The notes: generated by a model from the letters alone, not told the origin. A stretch of 64,000 nt of DNA from Herbaspirillum sp. WKF16 (GCF_028993615.1 NZ_CP118632.1:1488001-1552000), one strand, 5' to 3'. Counted from the stretch's first letter, positions 40,861-50,538 are shown. Translations and numbers: made by a program.

Positions 40861-40915
40861 GCAGGAGTAACGGCGGCGCGGCGCGCGGCGCCTGCCCGGC
40901 CGCGGAACATGGCTC

Positions 40916-40942
40916 AAAGCGGGCTCTTCGCCCACTTTTTTT
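40916..40942 (+). terminator. Intrinsic terminator after trpS
   Basis: AAAG-C-GGGC and GCCC-A-CTTT arms (one mismatch, loop TCTTC) end in TTTTTTT. Confidence 0.75.
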
Positions 40943-40972
40943 ACGTCCGCTTTCATCTGTGTGGGGTGCAAA

Positions 40973-41003
40973 TTGACCGATTGAGGCGTCTATCCGCTAC
41001 AAT
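40973..41003 (+). promoter_or_regulatory. Candidate promoter of dapA
   Basis: TTGACC, a 19-base spacer, then TACAAT, 38 bases before the ATG. Both hexamers are good, but the spacer is long. Confidence 0.45.
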
Positions 41004-41041
41004 CGGTTTTTTATTTTCACCCACACCTAAAGTACGACATC

Positions 41042-41920
41042 ATGATCAAGGGTAGCATTGTTGCAATCGTCACTCCCATGCATCCGGACGGCAGCCTCGA
41101 TTTCGATGGCCTGCGCAAACTGATCGACTGGCACATCGCCGAGGGAACCGACAGCATCGTCATCGTCGGCACGACCGGCGAATCCCCCACCGTCTCGATG
41201 GAAGAACACTGCGAGCTGATCAAGGTCGCGGTGGAACATACTGCCAAACGCATTCCCATCATCGCCGGCACCGGCGGCAACTCGACCTCCGAAGCCATCG
41301 AGCTGACCGAGTTCGCCAAGAAGATCGGCGCCGACGCCTCGCTGCAGGTGGTCCCCTACTACAACCGTCCGACCCAGGAAGGCATGTATCTTCACTTCAA
41401 GAAGATCGCCGAATCGGTCGACCTGCCGGTGATCCTGTACAACGTGCCCGGCCGCACGGTGGCCGACATGAGCAACGAGACCATCCTGCGCCTGGCGCAA
41501 GTGAAGGGCATCGTCGGCGTGAAGGACGCGACCGGCAACATCGGCCGCGGCACCGACCTGATCCGCCTGGCGCCCAAGGACTTCGCCATCTATTCCGGCG
41601 ACGACGCCACCGCCATCGCCCTGATGCTGTACGGCGGCGCGGGCAACATCTCGGTGACCGCCAACATCGCACCGCGCGACATGCACGAGCTGTGCGCGGC
41701 GGCCATGTCGGGCAACATCGCGCGCGCCGTCGAGCTGAACAACAAGATGCTGCCGCTGCATAACAAGCTGTTCGTCGAACCCAATCCGGTGCCGCTGAAG
41801 TGGGCGATGCAGGAAGTGGGCTTGATCAAGTCAGGCATGCGCCTGCCGCTGGCGCCGCTGGGGGCGGCGTTCCACGACTCCGTACGCGCGGCGTTGCGCG
41901 AGTCGGGTGTATTAAAATAA
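41042..41920 (+). CDS. dapA: 4-hydroxy-tetrahydrodipicolinate synthase
   Basis: 292 residues. The aldolase barrel shows [14 protein letters not shown], the catalytic Tyr in [10 protein letters not shown] and the Schiff-base Lys in GVKDATGN. It condenses pyruvate with aspartate semialdehyde, the first step to lysine and diaminopimelate; its substrate comes from Asd encoded in this window. The bamC gene follows after 67 bp, an order also seen in E. coli. Confidence 0.97.
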   Translation: MIKGSIVAIVTPMHPDGSLDFDGLRKLIDWHIAEGTDSIVIVGTTGESPTVSMEEHCELIKVAVEHTAKRIPIIAGTGGNSTSEAIELTEFAKKIGADASLQVVPYYNRPTQEGMYLHFKKIAESVDLPVILYNVPGRTVADMSNETILRLAQVKGIVGVKDATGNIGRGTDLIRLAPKDFAIYSGDDATAIALMLYGGAGNISVTANIAPRDMHELCAAAMSGNIARAVELNNKMLPLHNKLFVEPNPVPLKWAMQEVGLIKSGMRLPLAPLGAAFHDSVRAALRESGVLK

Positions 41921-41987
41921 TCGACTTGGCCGCTTTGCTCTTTGGACCTGTCTCCTGAAATTCGATCCCGCTTTCAATAGTAACGAT

Positions 41988-43172
41988 ATGACTAATAGCA
42001 AGAACGTTCGTCCTGTGGTTCGCTCCGCGTACACCCTTACCCAACGCAGCATCGTCGTCGCACTGGCTCTCGCGGGTCTCGCAGGATGCTCGTCCATCGG
42101 CAATATGCTCGAGGGCGACCGTATCGATTACAAGAGCGCCGAGAAAGCCCGTGGCCCGCGCCTCGAAGTGCCGCCCGACCTGACCCAGCTGCAGCGCGAC
42201 AACCGCTATGCGATTCCCGAGGCGAACAAGGGTGTGGCCACCGCATCGGGCTACAACCTGGAGCAGCAGACCAAGCCGACCACCGAAGTCGCCTCCGTGG
42301 CGCCGGCCGGCAAGGGCAGCGACATCCGCGTCGAACGCGACGGCACCCAGCGCTGGCTGGTGGTGAATCAGACGCCCGAGGTGCTGTGGTCGCAGATCAA
42401 GGACTTCTGGCAGGACAGCGGCTTCCTGATCAACGTCGAATCGCCCGATACCGGCGTGATGGAAACCGACTGGGCCGAGAACCGCGCCAAGATTCCGCAG
42501 GACTTCGTGCGCAACACGCTGGGCAAGGTGTTCGACTCGCTGTACTCGACCGGTGAGCGCGACAAATTCCGCACCCGCCTGGAGCGCGGTCCGAACGGCA
42601 CCACCGAGATCTTCATCAGCCACCGCGGCGCCGAGGAAGTGCTGACCGGCTCGGCCAAGGAAACCTCGGTGTGGACCGCGCGTCCGACCGACCCCGGCCT
42701 GGAAGCCGAATTCCTGGCGCGCCTGATGGTGCGCCTGGGCGCCGAAGAGACCAAGGCCAAGGCGGCCGTGGCCAATGCGCCGACCCTGCAGGCCCGTTCC
42801 AAGCTGCTCAAGACCGCATCCGGCTCCAGCGTCCAGGTCGATGAAAGCTTCGACCGCGCATGGCGTCGCGTCGGCCTGGCGCTGGACCGCGTCGGCTTCA
42901 CCGTGGAAGACCGCGATCGCAGCCAGGGCGTCTACTTCGTGCGCTACGTCGACCAGAACCAGGACGCCAAGGACAAGACCGACAAGCCGGGCTTCTTCTC
43001 GCGCATCTTCTCCAGCTCCAAGGACAAGGAGAAGTCCGCCGCCAAGTACCGCATCGTGGTCCAGGGCAGCGGCGACGCCAGCAACATCGTGGTGCAGAAC
43101 AGCGAGGGCAAGCCTGAAGTGTCCGGTGTCTCGGACAGGATCCTCGGTTTGCTGAACGACCAATTGAAATGA
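41988..43172 (+). CDS. bamC: Outer-membrane assembly lipoprotein BamC
   Basis: 394 residues (E. coli BamC 344). Lipoprotein signal with lipobox LAGC near residue 34, then the unstructured BamD-binding segment (RIDYKSAEKARGPRLEVPPDL) and two helix-grip domains. The second one covers about 265-394, with a Lys/Asp-rich loop (NQDAKDKTDKPGF) not typical of the enterobacterial protein. It is a non-essential part of the BAM complex. The order dapA-bamC supports the call. Confidence 0.93.
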   Translation: MTNSKNVRPVVRSAYTLTQRSIVVALALAGLAGCSSIGNMLEGDRIDYKSAEKARGPRLEVPPDLTQLQRDNRYAIPEANKGVATASGYNLEQQTKPTTEVASVAPAGKGSDIRVERDGTQRWLVVNQTPEVLWSQIKDFWQDSGFLINVESPDTGVMETDWAENRAKIPQDFVRNTLGKVFDSLYSTGERDKFRTRLERGPNGTTEIFISHRGAEEVLTGSAKETSVWTARPTDPGLEAEFLARLMVRLGAEETKAKAAVANAPTLQARSKLLKTASGSSVQVDESFDRAWRRVGLALDRVGFTVEDRDRSQGVYFVRYVDQNQDAKDKTDKPGFFSRIFSSSKDKEKSAAKYRIVVQGSGDASNIVVQNSEGKPEVSGVSDRILGLLNDQLK

Positions 43173-43191
43173 TGCAACGCCGGGGCCGCAC

Positions 43192-43977
43192 ATGAAGTTC
43201 GCGAGCCTCGGTAGCGGCAGCGAAGGTAACGCGCTGCTTATTTCGGCCGCAGCCGGCGCACATCGTCCCAACTCGGGCACGACCGTGATGCTGGACTGCG
43301 GCTTTGCTTTGCGCGAGACGGAAAGGCGCATGCTGCGCCTCGGGCTGGATCCTTCCGACGTCTCCGCCATCGTCGTCACCCACGAGCATTCCGACCACGT
43401 GGCCGGCGTATTCAAGTTCGCGCGCCGCTACCGCATCCCGGTCTGGCTCAGCTACGGCACCTGGCAGGCGGTGAGCGCCCAGGCCGCGGACGTCGACATC
43501 CGCTTTTGCGCCGACGGCGACAAGATTGCCATCGGCGACCTTGAACTCACTCCCTACACCGTGCCGCATGACGCGCGCGAACCGGTCCAGTACGTGGCCG
43601 CCGACGGCGATCGGCGCCTGGGCGTGCTGACCGACGCCGGGCAATCCACCGCGCACCTGGTCCACGCGCTGGGCGCCTGCGACGCGCTCCTGCTGGAGTG
43701 CAACCACGACCGCGCGATGCTGGACAACTCTCCCTATCCCGCCTTCCTCAAGCGCCGCATCGGCGGCGCCTACGGCCACCTAGCCAATGAGACCAGCGCC
43801 GAGATCCTGCATCTGCTCGACAAGAGCAAGCTCAAGCAAGTGGTCGGCGCTCACCTGAGCCAGCAAAACAATACCCCCGAGCTCGCACGCGCGGCGCTGG
43901 AAAGCGTCTTGGGCGAGACCTTCGGCGGCATCGCCATCGCCTGCCAGGAAGACGGCTTCGCTTGGCTGGACGTCTGA
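43192..43977 (+). CDS. MBL-fold metal-dependent hydrolase
   Basis: 261 residues. Start MKFASLGSGSEGNALLI and the zinc motif THEHSDHVAG (near residue 67); later metal ligands are in LTDAG, LECNHD and GAHLSQQNNTPE. It resembles the YycJ/WalJ group of beta-CASP-free hydrolases, some of which act as 5'-3' DNA exonucleases. Cytosolic. It starts 19 bp after bamC, so the two are likely co-transcribed. Confidence 0.86.
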   Translation: MKFASLGSGSEGNALLISAAAGAHRPNSGTTVMLDCGFALRETERRMLRLGLDPSDVSAIVVTHEHSDHVAGVFKFARRYRIPVWLSYGTWQAVSAQAADVDIRFCADGDKIAIGDLELTPYTVPHDAREPVQYVAADGDRRLGVLTDAGQSTAHLVHALGACDALLLECNHDRAMLDNSPYPAFLKRRIGGAYGHLANETSAEILHLLDKSKLKQVVGAHLSQQNNTPELARAALESVLGETFGGIAIACQEDGFAWLDV

Positions 43978-44284
43978 AAAGCGAGCAGGTCAGCGCTTTG
44001 TCAGCCGCGGCCCAAACAGCGCTGAAACAATTTGTTGCGTTTGAATTTGGTCGGCAAGGCCCTTAAAACGTCCCAGGAGCCTTCGTCAGCGCTTTGTCAG
44101 TGTCTGCGGGGCAGGCAATTGCATCGATGCGCTTATGGGGCTTTTGGAGCCTTTTGCGGGGATGATCGAATGGTGGGGGAGGAGGGCGTGTCGGGCAGGG
44201 TGCGCACCGTGGCAAACCGAGGGAGAAGCGAGGGCGAAAAAAAACCGGCCCAGAGGACCGGTTTTTCTGAAAATAATCTGAAGA
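43978..44284. other. Intergenic region with a 16-bp direct repeat
   Basis: 307 bases between converging genes with no credible gene. GTCAGCGCTTTGTCAG occurs twice, at 43989-44004 and 44085-44100, 96 bases apart. The short GGAGCCTT also recurs (44077, 44147). The right end is the lipoprotein terminator. The role is not known. Confidence 0.5.
44237..44266 (-). terminator. Terminator of the small lipoprotein gene (bidirectional form)
   Basis: AAAAACCGG and CCGGTTTTT arms around a 9-base loop. On the minus strand the hairpin is followed by eight T. It could also end readthrough from the MBL gene. Confidence 0.82.
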
Positions 44285-44548
44285 TTATTTTGCCGGAGCG
44301 TCAGCCGGCTTGGCGGCGTCAGCAGCGGGAGCGGCATCAGCCGGCTTGGCAGCGTCAGCAGCCGGAGCAGCGTCAGCAGGCTTGGCAGCGTCAGCGGCCG
44401 GAGCGGCAGCAGGAGCTTCAGCAGCGGCGGGAGCCGGAGCGGCAGCAGGAGCTTCAGCAGCGGGAGCCGGTGCAGGAGCTTCTTCCTTCTTGCCGCAAGC
44501 AGCCAGGGCAACAGCCAACAACGCAGCGATCAACAGAGTCTTTTTCAT
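44285..44548 (-). CDS. Ala/Pro-rich repeat lipoprotein
   Basis: 87 residues. The signal MKKTLLIAALLAVALAACGK has lipobox LAAC (Cys18). The mature part has no aromatic residue and is made only of Ala, Pro, Glu, Asp and Lys. It includes three copies of a 12-residue unit (AAPAADAAKPAD type). GAAGGA lies 7 bases before the ATG. Such short lipoproteins are common but uncharacterised in this group; it may be an envelope spacer or a stress-induced lipoprotein. It is monocistronic and has its own terminator. Confidence 0.72.
   Translation of the reverse strand: MKKTLLIAALLAVALAACGKKEEAPAPAPAAEAPAAAPAPAAAEAPAAAPAADAAKPADAAPAADAAKPADAAPAADAAKPADAPAK
44300..44408. repeat. 36-bp tandem repeat inside the lipoprotein gene
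   Basis: About three 36-bp units, each coding for 12 residues, with a few substitutions between units. Copy number could change by recombination without breaking the frame. Confidence 0.7.
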
Positions 44549-44876
44549 GAATATTCCTTCAATATTTAAAAATTGTGCGATGAATAATTACCGGTAATTA
44601 TCGCTCTACAGGAGGTTCTCGCCATCGGGTGAAGCCTTGCGGATTCGTCTCGGTTCTTGCTTTTTCTTGCTGCCGAAACAGGCCCATACAACGAAAACTT
44701 TCCAGCCCGTCATTATAGCTATTTTTTGCCGAAATCACACTGCGATCATTCTTTTTCGTAAGAATTTGTAAGTTCTTACATTTAAACCCATGTGGCCGGA
44801 AGGCCTTTATCCACGCCGTTTTCCAACGATTGACGATTGATCAACAGATCGTTATTTCCGAATATCTCGAAGTAAT
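44549..44876. other. AT-rich intergenic region upstream of the small lipoprotein
   Basis: 328 bases, clearly more AT-rich than its neighbours. It holds an 18-bp perfect palindrome (44584-44601) and a GTAAGAA / TTCTTAC hairpin (44758-44779). I see no gene. It is likely the promoter region of the lipoprotein gene plus the 3' region of the oxygenase gene. Confidence 0.5.
44584..44601. promoter_or_regulatory. 18-bp perfect palindrome, candidate operator
   Basis: ATAATTACCGGTAATTAT is perfectly self-complementary, 36 bases before the lipoprotein start. Its place in an AT-rich upstream region suggests a dimeric regulator site. No regulator gene is adjacent. Confidence 0.5.
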
Positions 44877-46007
44877 TCAGGCCAATTCCAACCAGCCGCT
44901 TTCATGCCATTGATGCAGGGCTTCGAGCAGGTCTTCCGAGGCGCTGTCGAATTCCTGTTTTTCCAGGCGGCGCTGGTCCGCCAGTTTCGTCAGGATGGCC
45001 TTGTCGGCGCGGCCGACCTGGAACGACTCGCCATTGATGAAGACATGCGTGCCGCGATACAGCATCTGCGTCTTGCGGTGCAGGACCAGGCCGCGCTTCT
45101 TGGCGCCCTGGAAAAAGCGAGCAAACGACAGGTCCTCGCCGCGCGCCTCGAAGAACACGCTGGGCTTGGGCTCGGACAGGTGCTCGCCGAGGAAGATGGT
45201 GATGTCGTCGTCGGTGAAGCGGATCTTGTTGAGCTCGTCGCGGATGCGCGCCACCATCGCGGCCGGCAGTTCGGCCGGTTTTTCGGTGGGTTTGAGTTCG
45301 GGGTCGGCATAGCGGCCGGGCAGGTCGATGCTGTCCATCATGAAGTCGAGGAAGGCTTCGCCCAGCTCCTGGTAGGCCGGCGCGCGGAAGCCGACCGAAT
45401 AGGTCATGCACTCGCCCAGCGCCACGCCGTCGTGCGCGTAATGCGGCGGCAGGTAGAGCATGTCGCCCGGCTCCAGCACGAACTCCTGCTCCGGCTGGAA
45501 GTTGCTGAGGATCTTCAGCGGCACGCCTTCCTCCAGCGTCAGGTCGTCCTGCGCGCTGATGCGCCAGCGGCGCTGGCCGTGGGCCTGCAGCAGGAACACG
45601 TCATAGGAATCGAAATGCGGGCCGACGCCGCCGCCGTCGGTGGCGTAGCTGATCATCAGGTCGTCCAGGCGGGCGTCGGAGATGAAGCGGAACTGGCGCA
45701 GCAGCGCGTCGGCGGCAGGATGGTGCAGGTTCACGCCCTGCACCAGCAGCGTCCAGGCCTTCTGCTTCAGCGCGGGCAGCTTCGCGAAGGGGCCATGCTG
45801 CATGTCCCAGCCCTGGTCGCGCTGCGTGATGAGGCGCGATTCGACCTCGTCGCGGCGGGCCAGTTCGAACAGTTCCTGGCGCGGCAGCGGCGCCTGGAAA
45901 CCGGGAATGGCCTGGCGGATGAGCAGCGGCTTCTTGTGCCAGTAGTCACGCAGGAATTGGGCGGGCGTGAGGCCGCCGAGCAGTTCTGGTTTTTTCATGC
46001 CCGCCAT
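44877..46007 (-). CDS. JmjC-type ribosomal oxygenase (RoxA/YcfD-like)
   Basis: 376 residues from ATG 46007 (373 from ATG 45998; both in frame, no clear ribosome-binding site). Cupin core with Fe(II) ligands HFDSYD and the second His in YLPPHYAHDGVALGECMTYS. The N-terminus LTPAQFLRDYWHKKPLLIRQA and the C-terminal helical domain match the E. coli RoxA family, a 2-oxoglutarate oxygenase that hydroxylates an Arg of ribosomal protein L16. It diverges from slyD. The long open frame upstream is not coding. Confidence 0.87.
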   Translation of the reverse strand: MAGMKKPELLGGLTPAQFLRDYWHKKPLLIRQAIPGFQAPLPRQELFELARRDEVESRLITQRDQGWDMQHGPFAKLPALKQKAWTLLVQGVNLHHPAADALLRQFRFISDARLDDLMISYATDGGGVGPHFDSYDVFLLQAHGQRRWRISAQDDLTLEEGVPLKILSNFQPEQEFVLEPGDMLYLPPHYAHDGVALGECMTYSVGFRAPAYQELGEAFLDFMMDSIDLPGRYADPELKPTEKPAELPAAMVARIRDELNKIRFTDDDITIFLGEHLSEPKPSVFFEARGEDLSFARFFQGAKKRGLVLHRKTQMLYRGTHVFINGESFQVGRADKAILTKLADQRRLEKQEFDSASEDLLEALHQWHESGWLELA

Positions 46008-46060
46008 TATAGGCGCGCCCAATGACTTGGGAACTTGATGCCGCGCACAAGCGATGACGC

Positions 46061-46087
46061 TTGACGCAGGTTTGATGCGGGTATAAT
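46061..46087 (+). promoter_or_regulatory. Candidate promoter of slyD
   Basis: TTGACG and a perfect TATAAT separated by 15 bases, about 140 bases before the slyD ATG. The spacer is short, but both hexamers are strong. Confidence 0.5.
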
Positions 46088-46224
46088 CGCGCACTGAGCA
46101 ACATGAGCGCAAAGCCCTTGCCGGGCGCAACGGCAGGGAGCGCCCCCGGGTTTCAGAAAGATCGGCAGCCGGGCCTGCCGCTCCCGCACCACATACAGAC
46201 AGCAACAGCAAAGGATCCGATACG

Positions 46225-46764
46225 ATGAAAATCGCAAAGAACACCGTAGTTTCCGTGAACTACAAATTGTCCGACGCCCAGAACAACCTGATCGAGCAAA
46301 GCAGCGACCCGATGGTCTACCTGCACGGCGGCTACCACAACACGCTGCCCAAGATCGAGGAAGCGCTGGACGGCAAGGAAGCCGGCTACCAGGTCACCAT
46401 CCAGGTCGAGCCTGAAGACGCCTTCGGCGAGTACGACTCCGAGCTGGTCAAGATCGAGCCGGTGTCGCGCCTGCCGCAACCGATCGAAGTGGGCATGCAG
46501 TTCGAAGGCTCGCCGGACGACGACAGCGACGACACCGTCGTCTTCACCGTCACCGAAGTGGCCGACGGCAAGGCCGTGCTGGACGGCAATCACCCGCTGG
46601 CCGGCATCGCGCTGCGCTTCGACCTGTCCGTGGCCGAAGTGCGCGCCGCCTCGGAAGAGGAAGTCGCCCACGGCCACGTGCACGGCGCCCACGGCCACCA
46701 TCATCATCACGATGAAGATGAGGGAGAGGAAGGCGATCACTTCCGCAGCCAGCCGCTGAACTGA
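46225..46764 (+). CDS. slyD: FKBP-type prolyl isomerase SlyD
   Basis: 179 residues. FKBP domain with an inserted IF chaperone domain, shown by GYHNTLPKIEEALDGKEAG and VEPEDAFGEYDSELV. The C-terminal tail is rich in His and acidic residues (HGHVHGAHGHHHHHDEDEGE) and should bind nickel or other metals. SlyD helps fold proteins and deliver nickel to hydrogenase. AAGGAT precedes the ATG. A bidirectional terminator separates it from the converging gene. Confidence 0.94.
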   Translation: MKIAKNTVVSVNYKLSDAQNNLIEQSSDPMVYLHGGYHNTLPKIEEALDGKEAGYQVTIQVEPEDAFGEYDSELVKIEPVSRLPQPIEVGMQFEGSPDDDSDDTVVFTVTEVADGKAVLDGNHPLAGIALRFDLSVAEVRAASEEEVAHGHVHGAHGHHHHHDEDEGEEGDHFRSQPLN

Positions 46765-46788
46765 GCCGCGGCAGTATCCGCACCAATG

Positions 46789-46816
46789 AAAAACGCCCGC
46801 AGCCGCGGGCGTTTTT
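46789..46816. terminator. Bidirectional terminator between slyD and the next gene
   Basis: AAAAACGCCCGC and GCGGGCGTTTTT arms with a 4-base loop. Confidence 0.9.
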
Positions 46817-46850
46817 CTTTTCCCCATCCCGCTTCGCGGGGCGCGTCGCC

Positions 46851-47777
46851 TCAGCGCCGTTCGCCATCCGCATCGGCCACCGCGAACAGCTGCGGCAGGT
46901 GATCGTCCACCACCACCTTCAGCCAGCGTTCTCCCACGCCGACGCTGCCGAGGTTGCCGGTCCACAGGATGCGGGGCGGCGCCTTGTTGCCGGCGGCCTC
47001 GCCGTGCACCACCAGCACCCGGCCCTGGAACTTGCCGGACAGCTCGGAGAAGGCGCGCCGCGTCTCCGCAAAGCCGTCGCGCTGGGTGCGGAAGAAGGAG
47101 CGCTTGGGCGGCGCGCCGAAGGGGTTGCCGTCGCTGAAGAACACCACCGCCGAGGCCTTCCTCAGCGCCGCATAGGCGAACAGGTGCTGCAGCCAGTTGC
47201 GGTTGGCGATCAGGCGGTCTTCGAATTCATTGTTGCGCCCGCCGTCGAGCACGAAGTGGTTGTTGCCGGCCGGCAGGTTGAGCGTGGCGAACAGCACGTT
47301 GCCGACCTCCCAGCGGGTGTTCTCGGCATAGCTGCGGAACTTCGGCGTGAGCGATTGGCGTAGCAGCGGCAGGCGGCTGGCGCCGAGGGAAAACTCCCCC
47401 GCATGGAACAGTTCGCGTATGCGCGCCAGGCGTTCGATGGCGTCGGAGCGCTGCTCCTTGTCGCGGCAGGTGATCCAGTCGCTGGCCGCCAGCGACATGA
47501 AGACGCCGTTCTGCGCCTGCGACAGCAGCTCGCGACGCTGGCTGTACAAGTCGTCGTCGCAAGGCTCGGAGGCGGACTTGACGCCGTTGACCACCACGAA
47601 GGCCAGGTTGTCGGCATCGGTCTCGGCGATGGCGCGACGCAGGACTTCCTCGCCATTGTCGCCGGCGAAGGCGTGGCCGATGATGCCGAAGGCGAAGTCC
47701 TGCGGCGCCGCCCATGCCGGTAGCGCCGCCAGGGAGGCGGCGCAGGCCAGCAGGGCGGTCAGCAGGATGCGTTTCAT
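46851..47777 (-). CDS. Unrecognised secreted protein downstream of mutS
   Basis: 308 residues with a signal peptide cut after ALPAWA (about residue 23). I do not recognise a family by exact motif. The pattern of strands (FGIIGHAF, LAFVVVNGVK, GVFMSLAASDW, ASAVVFFSDGNPF, RVLVVHGEAAG) follows the order of a calcineurin-like phosphoesterase. However, most usual metal ligands (GDxH, GD, GNHD, GHxH) are missing, so it may be a catalytically dead relative. It has two Cys (near 73 and 104) that could form a disulfide. It starts 28 bp after the mutS stop codon, so it probably shares the mutS transcript. Confidence 0.55.
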   Translation of the reverse strand: MKRILLTALLACAASLAALPAWAAPQDFAFGIIGHAFAGDNGEEVLRRAIAETDADNLAFVVVNGVKSASEPCDDDLYSQRRELLSQAQNGVFMSLAASDWITCRDKEQRSDAIERLARIRELFHAGEFSLGASRLPLLRQSLTPKFRSYAENTRWEVGNVLFATLNLPAGNNHFVLDGGRNNEFEDRLIANRNWLQHLFAYAALRKASAVVFFSDGNPFGAPPKRSFFRTQRDGFAETRRAFSELSGKFQGRVLVVHGEAAGNKAPPRILWTGNLGSVGVGERWLKVVVDDHLPQLFAVADADGERR

Positions 47778-47805
47778 CGGGTGGCGGCCTCGGGTTGGCG
47801 TGGGG

Positions 47806-50538
47806 TCAGTCGTGCCGGCTCAGCTGCTTCAACTGGTACAAGGCGTCCAGCGCCTGGCGCGGGGTCAGCGCGTCGGGATCGAGCTGGTCCAGCGATTGCA
47901 GCAGAGCTTGCGCGCGCGGATCCGGTTCGACCACGATTTGCGGCGCTTGTTCGGACCCGTGCGCAGATTGTTCCTGCCGCGGCTCATCGGGCTCGACATA
48001 CTGCGCAGTGCTGAACAGGTCGAACTGCGGCGTCGGCTGCACCGACTGGCTTTCCAGCGCCGACAGGTGCTTGCGCGCGGCGCGGATCACCGGCGCCGGC
48101 ACGCCGGCCAGCTGCGCCACCTGGAGGCCGTAGCTCTGCGAGGCGGGCCCGCTCTGCACCGCATGCAGGAAGACGATGCTGTCCTTGTGCTCGACCGCCG
48201 ACAGGTGCACGTTGGCCGCCGTCGGATGGATCTCCGGCAACTGGGTCAGTTCGAAGTAGTGGGTGGCGAACAGCGTGAAGCTGCGCGTGACGTCGATCAG
48301 GTGCTTGGCGATCGCCCAGGCCAGCGCCAGGCCGTCGAAGGTCGAGGTGCCGCGCCCGACCTCATCCATCAGCACCAGCGAATGCTCGCTGGCGTTGTTG
48401 AGGATGGCGGCCGATTCGGTCATCTCGACCATGAAGGTCGAGCGGCCGCCGGCCAGGTCGTCGGCCGCGCCGATGCGGGTGAAGATGCGGTCGATCGGGC
48501 CGATCGCGGCGCTGGCGGCCGGCACGAAGCTGCCCACGTAGGCCAGCAGCGTGATCAGCGCCACCTGGCGCATGAAGGTCGACTTGCCGCCCATGTTGGG
48601 GCCGGTGATCAGCAGCAGCTTGCGCTCGGCGGCCAGCTGGCAGTCGTTGGCGATGAAGCGCTCGATCTGGTTTTCCACCACCGGGTGGCGGCCCTGTTCG
48701 ATCTGGATGCTGGGTTCGGCCACCAGTTGCGGCGCGCACCAGTTGTTGCGCGCCGCGTGGTCGGCCAGCGCCACCAGGGTGTCGAGCTGGGCCAGCGCAT
48801 GCGCGATGGCCTGCAGCGTGACGATGTGCGGCGCCATCGCGCCCAGCAGCTGCTCGTACAGGAACTTCTCGCGCGACAGCGAGCGCTCCTGCGCCGACAG
48901 CGCCTTGTCCTCGAAGGCCTTGAGCTCGGGGATGATGTAGCGCTCGGCGTTCTTCAGGGTCTGGCGACGGCGATAGTCTTCCGGCACCTTGTCGCTCTGG
49001 CCGTTGGTGACCTCGATGTAGAAGCCGTGCACCTTGTTGTATTCCACCCGCAGGTTGGCGATGCCGGTGCGGGCCCGCTCGCGGGCCTCGAGATCGAGCA
49101 GGAACTGGCCGGCGTTCTCCGACAGGCCGCGCAGTTCATCCAGCTCGGCGTCGTAGCCGCGCGCGATCACGCCGCCGTCGCGCACCATCGCGGCCGGTTC
49201 CAGCATGATGGCGCGTTCCAGCAGGTCCAGGCATTCCACCGGCGTGGCCAGGGCGTCGTGCAACTGGCCCAGCAGCGGCGCGTCGGCGTCGCGGCCGCAC
49301 ATGGCGACGTAGGCGCGCAGCGAGCTGAGCTGCTGCAGGCCGGCGCGCAGGCCCGCCAGGTCGCGCGGACGGGCCGACAGCAGGGCGATGCGGGTGGTGA
49401 TGCGCTCGATGTCGGGCACCGCCGCCAGCGTGGCCGACAGGCCCGAGCAGGCGTCGGTACGCATCAGCGCGCTGATCGCCGCGTGGCGCGCACGCGCCAC
49501 GTTCTGGTCGCGCAGCGCGTGGTGCAGCCAATGGCGCAGCAGGCGCGAACCCATCGCGGTGCGGCAATGATCGAGCGTGGAGAACAGCGTGGGCGCCAGC
49601 GCGTTGGCATCCTGGGCGCGGATGGTTTCGGTCAGTTCCAGGTTGCGGCGGGTCGAGGCGTCCAGGCCGATGAATTCGTTTTCCGACTCCACCGTGAGCG
49701 CCCGCACGTGCTGCAGGCCGCGGCCCTGGGTCGATTGCGCGTAGCGCAGCAGCGCGCCGGCCGCGCCGACGGCGACCGTCAGGCCCTGCGCGCCGAAGCC
49801 GTCCAGCGTGGCCACGGCAAGCTGCTCGAGCAGCGCCTTGGCGCCGCTGGGCTGGTCGAAGTGCCAGTCCGGCACGGCCACGCCGCGGCTGGGCAGCAGC
49901 GCTTCGCACTGTTCTTGCTGGCTGTCGGCGATCAGGATCTCGGCCGGCGAGATGCGCTCCAGCTCCTGCTTGATGCGGGTGTCCAGCAGGTGGCTGTCGA
50001 CGGAGAATTCCATCAGCTTCAGGGCGCCGCTGGCCATCGACAGCCACGACAGGCCGACCTGCACCTGCTTGCGCTGCTTGCCCGGCATCATCTGCATGGC
50101 CAGCAGGCAGCGTTCGGATTTCTCCGGCAGCAGGTCGGAATCGGTCAGCGTGCCCGGCGTGACCACGCGCACCACCTTGCGCTCCACCGGTCCCTTGCTG
50201 GTGGCCGGGTCGCCGATCTGCTCGCAGATCGCCACCGACTCGCCCAGCTTGATCAGGCGCCCCAGGTATTGCTCGGCGGAGTGATAGGGGATGCCGGCCA
50301 TCTTGATCGGATTGCCGTTGGAGGCGCCGCGCTGGGTCAGCGTCACGCCCATCAGGCGCGAGGCTTTCTCGGCATCGTCGAAGAACAGTTCGTAGAAATC
50401 GCCCATGCGGTAGAACACCAGCGTCTGCGGGTGATCGGCCTTGATGCGCAGGTACTGCTGCATCATCGGCGTATGGTGCGCGATCGAGGCTTCGAGAGCT
50501 TGTTTTTCGGGGGTAAGTTCTGTCGCTTGCTGAGTCAT
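47806..50538 (-). CDS. mutS: DNA mismatch repair protein MutS
   Basis: 910 residues (E. coli 853). The N-terminal mismatch-binding domain includes the Phe-x-Glu motif in [14 protein letters not shown] near residue 40. The ATPase has the P-loop [13 protein letters not shown] near 645 and [16 protein letters not shown]. The C-terminus ends in a linker and a tetramer/MutL-type tail (DALYQLKQL). It recognises base mismatches and starts repair with MutL. ATG 50538 is chosen because similarity starts there ([20 protein letters not shown]); the frame is open further upstream. Confidence 0.96.
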   Translation of the reverse strand: MTQQATELTPEKQALEASIAHHTPMMQQYLRIKADHPQTLVFYRMGDFYELFFDDAEKASRLMGVTLTQRGASNGNPIKMAGIPYHSAEQYLGRLIKLGESVAICEQIGDPATSKGPVERKVVRVVTPGTLTDSDLLPEKSERCLLAMQMMPGKQRKQVQVGLSWLSMASGALKLMEFSVDSHLLDTRIKQELERISPAEILIADSQQEQCEALLPSRGVAVPDWHFDQPSGAKALLEQLAVATLDGFGAQGLTVAVGAAGALLRYAQSTQGRGLQHVRALTVESENEFIGLDASTRRNLELTETIRAQDANALAPTLFSTLDHCRTAMGSRLLRHWLHHALRDQNVARARHAAISALMRTDACSGLSATLAAVPDIERITTRIALLSARPRDLAGLRAGLQQLSSLRAYVAMCGRDADAPLLGQLHDALATPVECLDLLERAIMLEPAAMVRDGGVIARGYDAELDELRGLSENAGQFLLDLEARERARTGIANLRVEYNKVHGFYIEVTNGQSDKVPEDYRRRQTLKNAERYIIPELKAFEDKALSAQERSLSREKFLYEQLLGAMAPHIVTLQAIAHALAQLDTLVALADHAARNNWCAPQLVAEPSIQIEQGRHPVVENQIERFIANDCQLAAERKLLLITGPNMGGKSTFMRQVALITLLAYVGSFVPAASAAIGPIDRIFTRIGAADDLAGGRSTFMVEMTESAAILNNASEHSLVLMDEVGRGTSTFDGLALAWAIAKHLIDVTRSFTLFATHYFELTQLPEIHPTAANVHLSAVEHKDSIVFLHAVQSGPASQSYGLQVAQLAGVPAPVIRAARKHLSALESQSVQPTPQFDLFSTAQYVEPDEPRQEQSAHGSEQAPQIVVEPDPRAQALLQSLDQLDPDALTPRQALDALYQLKQLSRHD

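Noticed and set aside
44086..44511. A 141-codon minus-strand frame and matching plus-strand frames across the small lipoprotein
   Set aside because: They consist of Leu/Pro/Arg or Gln/Arg runs caused by the 36-bp repeats read in other frames.
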